A stretch of DNA of 64,000 nucleotides, from the NCBI GenBank assembly GCA_025928545.1, contig JAICJH010000004.1:62001-126000 (forward strand). The letters are read 5' to 3'. The notes under the pieces were generated by a model. That model was not told where the DNA came from. It was given only the letters and a program-made list of their open reading frames with translations, and did not search any database. Position numbers and translations under genes: made by a program. Shown piece after piece: positions 8,046 through 18,029 of the stretch (position 1 is the stretch's first letter; the number at the start of each line of letters is the position of its first letter). Origin of the DNA: Bryobacteraceae bacterium. GTDB taxonomy: Bacteria > Acidobacteriota > Terriglobia > Bryobacterales > Bryobacteraceae.

Positions 8046-9347
8046 ATGAGCGGCAACGGAAAGAGACCAATCGGCGTCGATTTGTTCGCGGGAGCGGGCG
8101 GGATGAGCCTCGGTTTCGAGCAGGCTGGCTTCGATGTGGCGGCAGCCGTCGAGTACGACCCCGTTCACTGCGCCACGCACGAGTTTAATTTCCCCGAATG
8201 CGCAGCGATTTGCCGTAGCGTTGCCGACATCGACGGCAAATATATCCGCGAGCATTCCCGCATCGGCGATCGCCCCGTAGACGTATTGTTCGGAGGAGCC
8301 CCCTGCCAGGGCTTCAGCATGATCGGAAAACGCGCTCTCGACGACCCGCGTAATTCGCTGGTGCATCACTTCGTCCGTCTCGTAGTCGAACTGAATGCGT
8401 CCTATTTTGTTTTCGAAAACGTCCGGGGACTCACCGTAGGAGCGCACAGGAAGTTCCTTGAAGAGATCATCGCGGAATTCCGCAGGAACGGCTACAAGGT
8501 GCTGGAAGACTACCGGGTGCTCAACGCCTCGCACCACGGCGTGCCGCAGAACCGGCAACGCCTGTTTCTCATGGGCGCGCGCAAGGGTTTCCCTTTGCCG
8601 GAATATCCCGAGGCCACCCACGAAGTGAACAGGAAGCAGGACGCTGGAAACCTGTTTCTGCCATCGACGCCGACCGTTTGGGATGCGCTGCGGGACATCC
8701 CCGAAGCTGACGACTATGAGGAACTGCTGCACCGGGATTGGGTGAAGGCCCCTTTCAAGAAATCCACGGGCTACAGCGCTCCTTTGCGCGGCGACGAGCG
8801 AGATCCCGAGGATTACTCCACGCCACGCGAGTTCGACGCGAGCCTGCTCACGTCCAGCATGCGTACGATTCATACCGAGCTGTCGAAGAAGCGCTTTCTC
8901 GAAACAGAGTTTGGCGACACCGAGCCCGTCAGCCGATTCCACAAGCTCGACCCTAAAGGCGTCTGCAACACGATTCGCGCCGGAACGGCCAGCGATCATG
9001 GCGCATTTACGTCGCCCAGGCCCATACATCCCTATTCGCCGCGCTGCATTACCGTGCGCGAGGCCGCGCGTCTGCACTCCTATCCCGACTGGTTCCGTTT
9101 TCATGTTACGAAGTGGCACGGATTCCGTCAGATCGGTAATTCCGTGCCGCCGCTGCTCGCCAGGGCCGTGGCAGCGAAAGTACGCGAAGCTTTTCCCGCA
9201 CCCAGGAAGTCTGTTCGTCCCGTTGTCCAGGGCGAGGCTCGACTGCTGTCGTTTGGTATGTCCGAAGCCGCCGCCCATTACGGTGTGCCCTCGGACGTAG
9301 TTCCAAAACGTACCCGCGCCGGGCATGGGGGCCAAGCCAATGGCTAA
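8046..9347 (+). CDS. DNA (cytosine-5-)-methyltransferase
   Basis: Encodes 433 residues and transfers a methyl group from S-adenosylmethionine to C5 of cytosine in a specific DNA site. All main motifs are present: I (VDLFAGAGGMSLGFEQAGF, from residue 11), IV with catalytic Cys87 (GGAPCQGFS), VI (FENVRG, about 124), VIII (QNRQRLFLMG, about 169), IX (SPRCITVREAARLHSYPD) and X (QIGNSVPPLLA, about 362). The region between VIII and IX, about residues 180-330, should hold the target-recognition domain. The gene is followed by an endonuclease overlapping by 8 bases and then vsr, so it belongs to a type II restriction-modification cassette. The ATG at 8046 has no clear ribosome-binding site; a TTG one codon upstream is possible. 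Confidence 0.95.
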   Translation: MSGNGKRPIGVDLFAGAGGMSLGFEQAGFDVAAAVEYDPVHCATHEFNFPECAAICRSVADIDGKYIREHSRIGDRPVDVLFGGAPCQGFSMIGKRALDDPRNSLVHHFVRLVVELNASYFVFENVRGLTVGAHRKFLEEIIAEFRRNGYKVLEDYRVLNASHHGVPQNRQRLFLMGARKGFPLPEYPEATHEVNRKQDAGNLFLPSTPTVWDALRDIPEADDYEELLHRDWVKAPFKKSTGYSAPLRGDERDPEDYSTPREFDASLLTSSMRTIHTELSKKRFLETEFGDTEPVSRFHKLDPKGVCNTIRAGTASDHGAFTSPRPIHPYSPRCITVREAARLHSYPDWFRFHVTKWHGFRQIGNSVPPLLARAVAAKVREAFPAPRKSVRPVVQGEARLLSFGMSEAAAHYGVPSDVVPKRTRAGHGGQANG

Positions 9348-10158
9348 GAAGAAAGACGCTGACACCGAGCCGAAGAAGCCGAATCGCTATTCCGCCATCA
9401 TCGGCACCATCTTCAGGAATCACTACAAGCCGGGCAAAACACAGTTCGGGTTCTCGCGCGATGAATTCGTCGAGATCGCCAAATCGCTTGGCATCGCCCT
9501 CCCCAAGAATTTGGGCGACACCATTTACTCATTCCGGTTCCGCACAGCCTTGCCGCCCGAGATCGTTGCCACGGCCAGCAAAGGAATGGAGTGGGGAATA
9601 GAGCTTGCTGGAAAAGGACAGTATCGCTTCAAACTCGGCAAGCTCGTGCGCATTGTACCCCGGTCCAATCTCATCGCGATCAAGATACCCGACGCCACTC
9701 CGGAGATTATTACCGCCTATGCGCTCACTCACGAGCAGTCCCTGCTCGCTAAGGTCCGCTACAACCGGCTAATCGACATCTTTCTTGGAATCGCCAGCTA
9801 TTCGCTCCAGAACCACTTGCAGACCTTCGTGCAGGACATGGGGCAAATCGAAATCGACGAGGTGTATGTCGGCGTGAACCGGCACGGCCAGCAATTCGTC
9901 GTGCCCGTCCAGGCCAAGGGCGGCAGGGACCAGCTTGGGATCACCCAGACCCGCCAGGACATCGCCTGTTGCGTCCAGAAATTTCCGCGCCTTACGTGCC
10001 GTCCGGTCTCCGCACAATTCATGACCGACGACACGATCGCCCTCTTTGAGCTTGCGCTTCAGGGCGAAGACGTGAAGATCGTGGAAGAACGGCATTACAA
10101 ACTGGTTCCCTCCGATCAGATCACTGCCGACGACCTCAAACTCTACGCGAAGCGGTAA
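9340..10158 (+). CDS. Putative type II restriction endonuclease, PD-(D/E)XK-like
   Basis: Encodes 272 residues from the ATG at 9340, which overlaps the methyltransferase stop; an in-frame ATG at 9325 is less likely. The C-terminal half has a pattern consistent with a PD-(D/E)XK nuclease: EIDEVYVG (Glu171, Asp173, Glu174) followed by a strand VVPVQAKGG with Gln191 and Lys193, giving QxK in place of ExK, and then a helix QLGITQTRQDI. The N-terminal half is basic and could bind DNA. Position between a C5 methyltransferase and vsr strongly supports the restriction role. Recognition site is not deducible from sequence. Nuclease fold assignment is inference. Confidence 0.75.
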   Translation: MAKKKDADTEPKKPNRYSAIIGTIFRNHYKPGKTQFGFSRDEFVEIAKSLGIALPKNLGDTIYSFRFRTALPPEIVATASKGMEWGIELAGKGQYRFKLGKLVRIVPRSNLIAIKIPDATPEIITAYALTHEQSLLAKVRYNRLIDIFLGIASYSLQNHLQTFVQDMGQIEIDEVYVGVNRHGQQFVVPVQAKGGRDQLGITQTRQDIACCVQKFPRLTCRPVSAQFMTDDTIALFELALQGEDVKIVEERHYKLVPSDQITADDLKLYAKR

Positions 10159-10176
10159 AAGTAAAAATGGTTCCCT

Positions 10177-10575
10177 ATGGACCATGTAACGAAAGAAGTC
10201 CGTTCGAGAATCATGGCCGCCGTTCACTCGCGCGGCAACACCACCACCGAATTGCCGCTCGCCAGGCTTCTCTGGGCAGCGGGCATCCGGGGCTACCGCA
10301 AACACTGGCCGGTAGCCGGTAAGCCGGACTTCGCCTGGCCGGGCAAGAGAGTCGCTGTTTTCGTGGACGGCTGTTTCTGGCATGGCTGCCGCTGCAAATA
10401 TTTGCCGCGCACCAATACCGAATTTTGGCGTAACAAAATCGAAACGAACAAGCGCCGTGACCGGCGTGTATCGCAGGCGCTACGGCGCGACGGATGGAAG
10501 GTGATCCGCATCAGGGAGTGTGCCGTAAGGAAGGCGCCGTCGCTCGCCCGGATAGCAAAGGCGCTCGCGGAATGA
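10177..10575 (+). CDS. vsr: Very short patch repair endonuclease
   Basis: Encodes 132 residues, normal for Vsr. It nicks DNA 5' of the T in T:G mismatches that arise when 5-methylcytosine deaminates, starting repair back to C:G. Visible family motifs are VRSRIMAAVHSRGNTTTE at the N-terminus, the metal-binding KPDFAWPGKRVAVFVDGCFWHGC core (Asp51, His69), zinc-type Cys residues at about 66-73, and the NAEFW-like segment NTEFWRNKIETNKRRD followed by GWKVIRIRE. It follows the endonuclease by 18 bases, and supports the view that the neighbouring methyltransferase makes 5-methylcytosine. Confidence 0.95.
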   Translation: MDHVTKEVRSRIMAAVHSRGNTTTELPLARLLWAAGIRGYRKHWPVAGKPDFAWPGKRVAVFVDGCFWHGCRCKYLPRTNTEFWRNKIETNKRRDRRVSQALRRDGWKVIRIRECAVRKAPSLARIAKALAE

Positions 10576-11016
10576 CCCGGTAGTGCCCGCGCTTTTCCCC
10601 GGCGCAAAAGTTGAAGAGGTCTTTTGCAGTGACAACGAAATAAAATCCCCGTATCCACCTGATCCAAAACGCTTTACCTCCAGAACTCCATCTCTGTCAA
10701 GCCCGATTTTCTGACCCCATAGTGTAGAGTCGATTCGGATAATGACAATGCGACGCCCGCAACCTATCACCGCCTCCCCGGAACCCGTTCCATCAACCGG
10801 GACAATCGCATCCAATCCCTCAAATCTCACCCCCAAAAAAATGCCGGTGCCAAGCGAAGCCGCCACGCTGAACAAAACAAAGGAACTCCAAAAATTTGCG
10901 AACCCATGCGAACCCGGCAACCCATTTACCGCCAGTCCATACACGCCAGCGCCCAGCCACACCCATCCCTTGGACTTTAATGGTCCCGCCAAATACAATG
11001 GGAGCGGTCTTTTCAT
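10480..11016 (-). CDS. Possible small membrane protein (uncertain)
   Basis: This frame could encode 178 residues in the 439-base gap between vsr and the cytochrome gene. Residues about 15-55 form two hydrophobic segments (WVWLGAGVYGLAVNGLPG and SSFVLFSVAASLGTGIFLGV), and a soluble part follows (GCGRRIVIIRIDSTLWG, VLEVKRFGSGGYGDFISLSL). The amino-acid composition looks protein-like, but the start codon lies over the start of the opposite-strand gene at 11015, the 3' end overlaps vsr by 96 bases and there is no clear ribosome-binding site. It may be a real small gene, a remnant, or a chance frame. The gap otherwise shows no other feature. Confidence 0.3.
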   Translation of the reverse strand: MKRPLPLYLAGPLKSKGWVWLGAGVYGLAVNGLPGSHGFANFWSSFVLFSVAASLGTGIFLGVRFEGLDAIVPVDGTGSGEAVIGCGRRIVIIRIDSTLWGQKIGLDRDGVLEVKRFGSGGYGDFISLSLQKTSSTFAPGKSAGTTGSFRERLCYPGERRRLPYGTLPDADHLPSVAP

Positions 11017-14000
11017 GGTAAGGAATCGTTTCCCCATCACCCGCCGCGCGGCGGCCGCGCTCGGAGTCTGCGCCGTAACCCTCATCGCCGTGGGCGGCAA
11101 CATTCGCGGCGCCAGCACCTCAACCAGCCCCGCTCATCTGGCTCCCACCGCCGCCCCTAAAGCCCCGCCAATGTTCGGCCAATACTGCTTCCCCTGCCAT
11201 GGCGTCACCAGCCCGCAAGCCGGAATCAGCATCGAAAAGCTCGCCACTAACCAGACCTCTCTTGCCGATGGTTTTCAGCAATGGGCTCGCGTCGCCGCAG
11301 CCCTCGAACGGCATGCCATGCCACCGGAAGGCATGCCCCAGCCCGACGAGAAAGATCGCGCTGCCGCAGCCGCCTGGATACGCGCCCAACTCGGCGAGTA
11401 CGCGAAAAAACACGATGGCGATCCCGGCCGCGTCACTGTCCGCCGTCTCACCAGCGGTGAATACGCCTATTCCATCTACGACCTCACCGGCTACAACTTC
11501 GACACCGGCATTGACGCTTCCAGCGATTCCGTCGGCGGCGAAGGCTTCTCGAATTTCGGCGACGTGCAGTTCATGCAGGATGCCAACCTCGAACACTATC
11601 TCGACGCCGCCAAACTCATCGCCGATCATGCCGTCATCGGCTCCGGTCCCCTCGAATTCTTTTCCGATGCGGGCAAGACCGGTTTCGAATTCTCCGCTAT
11701 CACCCGCGTTAAATCCATCTACGAAAAATATGGGTTCCGCACTGTGTCCGGCGAAGGCGGCTTCGCCTACGGTCTCGAAAGGTATGGCAAGGCTCTCTAC
11801 ACCGCGTGGGAATATGCCAACCGCGGAGCTCTCCGCGAGCCCACCGCAAGCCTGAAATCCATCGCCGACCGCGAAGGCACCGAAGTCCGCTTTGCGCAGC
11901 ATATTCTCGACGTGGCGAACCGCCCCGGTCTTGCTTATCCTGTTTCGGATATGGTGGAGCGCTGGCATAAACTCCCCAAACCAGCCCCCGGCGCAGGTCC
12001 GGAAGACATCAAAAAGATCGAAGCCGCCGCGCGCGCCCAGTCCACCGAGCTCCAGACCTACATCGCCAATTGGGCGGGCTGGCTTTTCGGACGTGGCGAC
12101 TCTGCTTTCGGCGGCGCGGGCGATGAGAGCCCTCTCTTCTTCAATGACAAATCGCTCAAAGCGGATACCGAACACCATTTCACCTTCGCCCATCGCGGCA
12201 CTGCCGGCCGCGGAGCCCCGGCGGCGTCCGGTCCCACAAAGATCTACCTCAACGTTGCCTCGGTAAACCCCAACGCCAAAGGCCAGGCAGCCATCCTCTG
12301 GAAGAACGCCACTATCGCGTTCACGCCGGCCGGTGGAGGACGCGGTGCAACTGGTGGCTCCGGCCGCGGCGTTGCTGCCGTCGGTGCAGTCGGCGCCAGC
12401 GGAGCGGGCCGTGGACGAGGTCCCGCCCTTCCGCGAGTTTCCCTGCGTTCCGTCGTCAGCCCTGAAACCGCCAAACTGCTCAACTTCGGTAAGAGCCTCG
12501 ATGGCAGCGCCATTGGACCGGACGATTTCGCCTCCGCCGATTCCATTTCCTTCGAAGTGCCCACGCCACCCGGTGTCACTGCTTTCGATATTCAACTCGA
12601 CGCGACCCTCGGCGCCAATCGCGATCACGTTTTCCGCATTACGATTGCAGACTCGACGACTCCGCGCGGCATTCCCATCCGCGGCCTTGTCGGCGACATG
12701 AAGAGCCCCGGCTACAAGACCTTCAAAGACGGCGTCATGGAATACGCGATCACTTTTCCTCCCAATTCCAATGACCCGGCCACCCCAGCCGACAAGGATC
12801 CTGCTCCGGAACCGTTCGATCCCACTTACAACGTCCCCGAGCACGACAATTATGTGAACTGGGTGAAATACATCCGTAACGATCGCTTCGTCTGGAATCA
12901 CCTCCTCAACGACGAAAACCGCGCGCGTCTGGACAATGCCTGGAACGATGTCTTTGCCTCATTCCCCTATCACGATAACTACCTGCGCCTCCTCGCCCAG
13001 CACTTCAACTATGACCTGAAGGGCAGGAAAATGGCCGACATGACGCCGGCCGCGATGGCCGCTCTTCCCGAGGCGATGCGCAGTTACGTCGCGCCTCTCC
13101 GCAAACAGTGGGAAACCAGTATGGCCGCTGAAGCTGCCGCCAAACCGCGTCACATCGAAGACTGTATCCGCTTTGCCAGCCGCGCCTGGCGTCGTCCGCT
13201 CACCGATGCCGAAAAGCAAAACCTGCGCGCCTTCTTCGTCAAAGCCCAGGCGACCGATCCCGATCACGACCACATCAAAGCCATCCGCGCCGTCATCGCC
13301 CGCATCCTGGTAGCCCCGCAGTTCCTCTATAAGGTCGAACTCACCTCGCAGGCAGCCGGACCTCGTCCCCTCACCAACTTCGAAATGGCCAGCCGCCTCA
13401 GCTACTTCCTCTGGTCCTCGATCCCGGACGACGAACTCCGCCGCGCCGCCGCCGCGAATGAACTGATCACTGCCGCGGGCCTGCAAAAACAGGTGAAACG
13501 CATGCTGGCCGATCCCAAAGCCCGCCGCATGTCCACCGAATTTTTCGGCCAGTGGTTCGGCTTCTATCACTTCGATCGCTATAAAGGCGTCGACACCGGC
13601 CGCTATCCCGAATTCACCGACGAAGTGAAGTCGGCCATGTATGACGAAGCCGTTTCCTTCTTCGAGCACATCGTTCGCAACAATAAACCCGTCAGCGACA
13701 TCCTTTACGCCGATTACGACTTCCTCAACAAGCCGCTCGCCAAATACTACGGCGTCACAAAGGACATCAAATCTGCCGAGGCGGTCGAATTAGTCGAAGG
13801 CGCCAATGCTCTCAATCGCGGCGGAGTGCTTCGTCTCGGTGCAGTCCTGACCACCACCTCAGCGCCGCTCCGCACCAGTCCTGTTAAGCGCGGCGATTGG
13901 GTTCTGCGCCGCATCCTCGGCACGCCCACTCCGCCTCCGCCCGCCGACGCCGGTTCCATCCCGTCCGACGACAAGCTCTTCGGAGGCCTCTCCGTGCGCG

Positions 14001-14425
14001 ACCGCCTGGCTGTCCACAAACGCAACGCCACCTGCGCCGTCTGCCACACGCGTATCGATCCGCTCGGCTTCCCCCTGGAGCACTTCGATTCCACCGGCCG
14101 CTGGCGCGAGAAGTACTCCGATGGCAAACCCATCGATGACGACGGTGGGATCAACGGCCTGCTGAGCACTCTCCGCAAACAGCAGGACAAAGTGGAGCTG
14201 ACACTCTGCCGCAAAATTCTGGGCTACGCCCTCGGCCGCACCGTGCAGGGCTCCGACCAGCTCCTGCTCGACAAAATGACAGCGACTGGCAATAAAGCAA
14301 CCATCGCGGACCTCGCCACTCTCGTTGTCACCAGCGCTCAGTTCCGCAACATAGCTCCAGCCGGTTCAACTCCTCCAGCCACAGTGGCCACCGCCAAAAT
14401 TTCCAATAAAGCAGGTCAACAGTGA
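11015..14425 (+). CDS. Secreted DUF1592/DUF1588/DUF1585 multi-domain cytochrome c-like protein
   Basis: Encodes 1136 residues. I chose the ATG at 11015 (GGGAGCGG ribosome-binding site) because it starts a signal peptide; the frame is open further upstream without such a signal. A haem-binding motif YCFPCHG (Cys58, Cys61, His62) marks the Planctomycete-type cytochrome domain. It is followed by DUF1587, a central variable region, DUF1592, DUF1588 with a second haem motif [19 protein letters not shown] (about residue 1007) and DUF1585 near the C-terminus. A Gly/Ala/Arg-rich stretch (about residues 439-475) interrupts the centre. These proteins pair with DUF1552 partners, as here, and are thought to act in periplasmic or outer-surface oxidation of large substrates; that is inference. 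Confidence 0.9.
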   Translation: MVRNRFPITRRAAAALGVCAVTLIAVGGNIRGASTSTSPAHLAPTAAPKAPPMFGQYCFPCHGVTSPQAGISIEKLATNQTSLADGFQQWARVAAALERHAMPPEGMPQPDEKDRAAAAAWIRAQLGEYAKKHDGDPGRVTVRRLTSGEYAYSIYDLTGYNFDTGIDASSDSVGGEGFSNFGDVQFMQDANLEHYLDAAKLIADHAVIGSGPLEFFSDAGKTGFEFSAITRVKSIYEKYGFRTVSGEGGFAYGLERYGKALYTAWEYANRGALREPTASLKSIADREGTEVRFAQHILDVANRPGLAYPVSDMVERWHKLPKPAPGAGPEDIKKIEAAARAQSTELQTYIANWAGWLFGRGDSAFGGAGDESPLFFNDKSLKADTEHHFTFAHRGTAGRGAPAASGPTKIYLNVASVNPNAKGQAAILWKNATIAFTPAGGGRGATGGSGRGVAAVGAVGASGAGRGRGPALPRVSLRSVVSPETAKLLNFGKSLDGSAIGPDDFASADSISFEVPTPPGVTAFDIQLDATLGANRDHVFRITIADSTTPRGIPIRGLVGDMKSPGYKTFKDGVMEYAITFPPNSNDPATPADKDPAPEPFDPTYNVPEHDNYVNWVKYIRNDRFVWNHLLNDENRARLDNAWNDVFASFPYHDNYLRLLAQHFNYDLKGRKMADMTPAAMAALPEAMRSYVAPLRKQWETSMAAEAAAKPRHIEDCIRFASRAWRRPLTDAEKQNLRAFFVKAQATDPDHDHIKAIRAVIARILVAPQFLYKVELTSQAAGPRPLTNFEMASRLSYFLWSSIPDDELRRAAAANELITAAGLQKQVKRMLADPKARRMSTEFFGQWFGFYHFDRYKGVDTGRYPEFTDEVKSAMYDEAVSFFEHIVRNNKPVSDILYADYDFLNKPLAKYYGVTKDIKSAEAVELVEGANALNRGGVLRLGAVLTTTSAPLRTSPVKRGDWVLRRILGTPTPPPPADAGSIPSDDKLFGGLSVRDRLAVHKRNATCAVCHTRIDPLGFPLEHFDSTGRWREKYSDGKPIDDDGGINGLLSTLRKQQDKVELTLCRKILGYALGRTVQGSDQLLLDKMTATGNKATIADLATLVVTSAQFRNIAPAGSTPPATVATAKISNKAGQQ

Positions 14426-15795
14426 ACAACAACGAACAACGCAGGCAGCGCGATTTCGAGCAAAGCCGGACCAATCGCGGCCCGTCCCGGCGCCACTTTC
14501 TCAGAGGAACAGGAGTAGCGTTAGCCCTCCCGTGGCTGGAATCGCTGAATGTTCTCAAAGCCGCCACGCCCTCGAATAAGCCTCCCGTCCGCTTCGCCAC
14601 GGTTTACTTTTCGAACGGAGTCCAGCCCGCCAACTGGTGGGCCAAAGGCAGCGGCGCCGCGATGGAATTCGGCCCCGCCGGCGCGCCCCTGAATGGCCAC
14701 GGCGAAGATCTGAACTTCATCAAAGGCCTCTACAACGAAGCCGCCTTCCGCGCCACCAGTCCGCATCTCGGTAAGTGCCCCAACATGCTCTCCGGGGCTC
14801 ATGTCAGCATGGACCCCACGGTGATCAAGGTGGGCACCACCTTCGACCAGGTTCTTGCGCAACAGATCGGCGGCAACACCCTGATCCCCAGCATGGCCCT
14901 GGGCATCGAACCGAACGAGCTTCGACTCGAAGACGGCCTCTCGATGATCTACGGTTCCGCTATTTCCTGGGCCTCTCCCACGAAACCCGTCACCAAAGAA
15001 ATCTATCCGGCGCGCACTTTCGATCAGCTTGTGAGCGATGGCAGCGCCCGCCGTATGGACCGCAGCATCCTCGATGAAATTCGCGGCGAAGCCAGTGCTC
15101 TGCGCCCCAAACTGGGCAGCGGTGACAAAGTCAAGCTCAACGAATATCTGGAGTCCGTCCGCGACATCGAAACCCGTCTCGACCGCTCCGCGAAGCAAGG
15201 CACCCTCGAAGGCTGGCGTCCCACCATCGACAAGCCCAATATGCAGCGACCCGCGGATGAGATTCCGCAGGTGGTCCCCGATCACATGAAGCTGATGCTC
15301 GATCTCATGGTTCTGGCCTTCCAGATGGATAAGACGCGCATCATGACGATCATGCTCAATAACGATCTGTCACAGATGAACATGAAATTCCTCGAAGGCG
15401 TGCAGGGAGTGCTGCACCTCGATCTCACGCACAATGGCCATGTGCCGGCGCTCGAAGCCATGTACCTGAAGACCAACCAGTACCACATGAAGGAGTTCAC
15501 CTACCTGCTCGATCGCTTGAAATCCATCGATGAAGGAGGTTCTTCCCTCCTCGATAATTCCATGCTTCTCATGATGTCGAGCTTGTACAACGGCGACGCC
15601 CATGGCGCCGACCAGATGCCGATTGTGATGGCAGGCAAAGGCGGCGGCAGCATCAGGACAGGCCGCATTCTCGACTACCTGGATAAAGGCGATGACAACC
15701 GCCGCGCCTGTAGTCTCTACCTCTCAATCATGGACAGAATGGGCGTGCAGCTCGACCGTTTCGGCGATTCCGATAAGCGTCTCGCCGACCTGTAA
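14422..15795 (+). CDS. DUF1552 family protein with twin-arginine signal
   Basis: Encodes 457 residues. It starts at a GTG that overlaps the stop of the cytochrome gene (GTGA), so the two are translationally coupled. A twin-arginine signal [19 protein letters not shown] occupies residues 22-40. The body contains [27 protein letters not shown] and a C-terminal [19 protein letters not shown] segment, which are typical of DUF1552 proteins that sit next to DUF1592 cytochromes in Acidobacteria and Planctomycetes. The exported, folded state implied by a Tat signal suggests a cofactor or metal. No direct function is known. Confidence 0.9.
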   Translation: MNNNEQRRQRDFEQSRTNRGPSRRHFLRGTGVALALPWLESLNVLKAATPSNKPPVRFATVYFSNGVQPANWWAKGSGAAMEFGPAGAPLNGHGEDLNFIKGLYNEAAFRATSPHLGKCPNMLSGAHVSMDPTVIKVGTTFDQVLAQQIGGNTLIPSMALGIEPNELRLEDGLSMIYGSAISWASPTKPVTKEIYPARTFDQLVSDGSARRMDRSILDEIRGEASALRPKLGSGDKVKLNEYLESVRDIETRLDRSAKQGTLEGWRPTIDKPNMQRPADEIPQVVPDHMKLMLDLMVLAFQMDKTRIMTIMLNNDLSQMNMKFLEGVQGVLHLDLTHNGHVPALEAMYLKTNQYHMKEFTYLLDRLKSIDEGGSSLLDNSMLLMMSSLYNGDAHGADQMPIVMAGKGGGSIRTGRILDYLDKGDDNRRACSLYLSIMDRMGVQLDRFGDSDKRLADL

Positions 15796-16106
15796 AATCG
15801 AGCCGAATTGGGGGCTTGACATCTTCGGCCGACAGGAGCACAATCAAATCGCAAGAGGAATTCGATCACGAGTATCCGTCACCGTGACGGTTTAAATCTC
15901 AGGATCGGGAGGTGCTGAATAGAACCACCTGAAAAGCCTCGGGGCGGGGCAGCCTGAAACGAATCCGCAAGCTGTACACCGGTAATCTCAGACCTCTGGA
16001 AAACAATGCGATCAGTAACAGCATTGTGCGCTAAGCAGACGCCAACCGATGGAGGTCGGCGGAACACCGGGCGGACTCGCAGTAAGGCCCCCCCGCCCTT
16101 TCACTT
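15796..16106. other. Intergenic region upstream of the Hsp15-like gene
   Basis: This 311-base spacer contains a sigma70-like promoter at 15816-15844 and a short palindrome at 15876-15890 (CCGTCA-CCG-TGACGG), which could be an operator or a leader hairpin. The region between about 15900 and 16106 shows no coding sequence. It would be transcribed as a long leader if the promoter serves the gene at 16107. Confidence 0.5.
15816..15844 (+). promoter_or_regulatory. Candidate sigma70-type promoter
   Basis: A perfect -35 hexamer TTGACA (15816-15821) is followed after 17 bases by CACAAT (15839-15844), which matches TATAAT at four of six positions. The palindrome at 15876-15890 lies just downstream of the expected start site, where a repressor could act. 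The next plus-strand gene begins at 16107. Confidence 0.4.
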
Positions 16107-16481
16107 ATGACCGGCATTCGCCTGGACAAGTGGCTCTGGGCAGCCAGATTCTTTAAGACGCGTGCTCTCGCAGCAAAAGCCTGCGATCTGGGCCGCATCG
16201 AATCCAACTCACTACAAGCTAAACCCTCCCGCGAAGTCCGCCTCGGTGATCGTCTGAAGATCAGGACCGAGAGCGGCGACTTCCACGTGGATGTCCTGGT
16301 GCTCAGCGACATCCGCGGGCCCGCCGCAGTAGCCCAGACTCTCTATAGCGAAACCGATGCCAGCCGTGAACAGCGCCTGAAACTGGCAGCCGAGCGCAAG
16401 GCCATGCTGGCCTTCGAAGGCCGCGAGAGCAAACCCTCCAAACGAGACCGCCGCGAAATCGACCGCTTCCGCCGACGATAA
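16107..16481 (+). CDS. hslR: Hsp15-like S4-domain RNA-binding protein
   Basis: Encodes 124 residues. The N-terminal S4 domain ([19 protein letters not shown], then KACDLGRI and [11 protein letters not shown]) matches Hsp15, which in other bacteria binds stalled 50S subunits carrying nascent chains after heat shock. The C-terminal 40 residues are highly charged with [12 protein letters not shown] at the end, as in that family. It has its own promoter region upstream, and the signalling genes start 49 bases after it. Confidence 0.85.
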   Translation: MTGIRLDKWLWAARFFKTRALAAKACDLGRIESNSLQAKPSREVRLGDRLKIRTESGDFHVDVLVLSDIRGPAAVAQTLYSETDASREQRLKLAAERKAMLAFEGRESKPSKRDRREIDRFRRR

Positions 16482-16530
16482 TCTCTGCCCGCAAGCTAAA
16501 GTACTGCCGCCGTTCAGCCGAAGACAGTTC

Positions 16531-17658
16531 ATGAGTTCGGCTATTGAGGGAAATGACGTCCAGTTCCGCGCCTTGCTGGAAGCCGCGCCGGACGCGATGG
16601 TCATCGTAAATCGGTTTGGCATGATCGCCCTGGTGAACTTCCAGACGGAAAGATTGTTCGGCTTCACCCGTGCCGAACTGCTCGGTAAGCCGATTGAAAC
16701 CCTGATTCCGGAACGCTTTCGCGCCCAACACCCCGGCTACCGGGAGGGGTATTTTGCCGACCGCCACATGCGGCCGATGGGTACCGGGTTCTCGCTCTAT
16801 GGCTTGCGCAAAGACGGTACCGAGTTCCCCGTCGACATCAGCCTCAGTCCGTTACAAACAGACCAGGGTTTGCTTGTCATCAGTGCGATCCGGGATATCA
16901 CGTCCCTGCACGAAAAGAACGTCGAGTTGAGCCGTGCGAATAAGGCGAAGGACAGCTTCCTCGCCAGTATGTCTCACGAACTTCGTACCCCGCTGAATGG
17001 CATTCTCGGGTTTGCCGAGTTCCTGTCGGACGGCAAGCCCGGGCCGGTCAATGCCCGGCAGAAGGAGTATCTGGAGGACATCCTGACCAGCGGACGTCAC
17101 CTGCTGAACCTCATCAACGACATTCTCGACGTGGTGAAGATTCAGGCTGGGAAGATCGACCTGATTCCGGAAGACTTCTGCCTGCTCGATGGCATTCAGG
17201 AGGTATGCGCCGGCGTCCGTCCTCTCGCCGAGAACAAGAAGATCGACCTTACCGTCACCGTCTCACCTGAACTCGGCTCGGTTATTCTGGACCGGCAGCG
17301 TTTCAAGCAGGTGCTCTACAACCTGCTGTCGAACGCGCTGAAGTTTACCGATGACGGGGGGAGTGTCGGAATCCGCTGTGAGCCGGTTCCGCCCGATCGT
17401 TTCCGCCTCGCAGTCCGCGACACCGGCATCGGCATCTGCCGGGAAGACCTGGGGCGACTGTTCTCGGAATTCGAACAACTGGAATGCGGAACATCGCGCC
17501 GCTTCGGCGGCACCGGTTTGGGGTTGGCTCTGATCCGAAAGATTGTCGAAATGCAGGACGGCACGGTCGGCGTCGAAAGCGAGTTCGGGGAGGGCAGCAC
17601 TTTCTCCGTCATTCTGCCCGTCTCCATGACGAGTGAAAGCCACGGGAGGCGGGGATGA
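16531..17658 (+). CDS. PAS-domain sensor histidine kinase
   Basis: Encodes 375 residues. A PAS domain spans about residues 12-125, with the typical [19 protein letters not shown] start. HisKA follows with His149 in [12 protein letters not shown], and HATPase_c from about 230 carries the N box (NLLSNALKF), G1 (VRDTGIGI) and G2 (GGTGLGLAL). There is no membrane segment, so it is a cytoplasmic kinase sensing an internal cue. Its stop overlaps the next gene (ATGA), which encodes a lone receiver domain, the likely phosphoacceptor. Confidence 0.92.
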   Translation: MSSAIEGNDVQFRALLEAAPDAMVIVNRFGMIALVNFQTERLFGFTRAELLGKPIETLIPERFRAQHPGYREGYFADRHMRPMGTGFSLYGLRKDGTEFPVDISLSPLQTDQGLLVISAIRDITSLHEKNVELSRANKAKDSFLASMSHELRTPLNGILGFAEFLSDGKPGPVNARQKEYLEDILTSGRHLLNLINDILDVVKIQAGKIDLIPEDFCLLDGIQEVCAGVRPLAENKKIDLTVTVSPELGSVILDRQRFKQVLYNLLSNALKFTDDGGSVGIRCEPVPPDRFRLAVRDTGIGICREDLGRLFSEFEQLECGTSRRFGGTGLGLALIRKIVEMQDGTVGVESEFGEGSTFSVILPVSMTSESHGRRG

Positions 17659-18029
17659 TTCCAGCCAGCATTCTCGTGGTGGACGACAATGCCACCAATC
17701 TCAAGCTGATCTCCGAACTTCTGAGATTCGAAGGCCACCGGGTCCTCGCCGCCAGTGATGCGGAAAAAGCCCAGGTCATTCTGGAGGGGGCGTTGCCGGA
17801 TCTGATCCTCATGGATATCGCTCTGCCCGGCATGGATGGTCTGGAACTCACCCGTCTGCTCAAGGGTGATACGCGTACCGGGAAGATCCCGATAGTCGCT
17901 CTCACCGCCTTCGCCATGAAAGGCGACGAACAGAAGGCGCTCGCCGCCGGTTGCGACGGCTACATCACAAAACCCATCGATACGAGAGCTTTTCCAGTCT
18001 TCGTTTCCAACCTATTGGCCGCCTCATGA
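17655..18029 (+). CDS. Single-domain response regulator (DivK/CheY-like)
   Basis: Encodes 124 residues, a receiver domain only. The acidic pair is at 10-11 (VVDDN), the phosphoacceptor Asp54 is in [13 protein letters not shown], and the switch residues are Thr/Lys in VALTAFA and YITKPID. It starts inside the kinase stop (ATGA overlap) and its own stop overlaps the next start (ATGA), so the three genes form one translationally coupled unit. With no output domain it likely passes phosphate or binds a partner protein. Confidence 0.92.
   Translation: MIPASILVVDDNATNLKLISELLRFEGHRVLAASDAEKAQVILEGALPDLILMDIALPGMDGLELTRLLKGDTRTGKIPIVALTAFAMKGDEQKALAAGCDGYITKPIDTRAFPVFVSNLLAAS

Noticed and set aside
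8019..9365. Open frame of 448 codons on the minus strand over the cytosine methyltransferase
   Set aside because: The plus strand carries all the methyltransferase motifs; the minus frame has no recognisable domain.
8046..10575. Part of a larger BREX, DISARM or similar defence island
   Set aside because: Only a methyltransferase, an endonuclease-like gene and vsr are present; flanking genes are ordinary secreted proteins, so a plain restriction-modification cassette explains the region.
11120..12901. Open frame of 593 codons on the minus strand opposite the cytochrome gene
   Set aside because: It is a mirror of a strongly coding plus-strand gene with high GC at third positions, has repetitive Gly/Ala/Glu composition and no family match.
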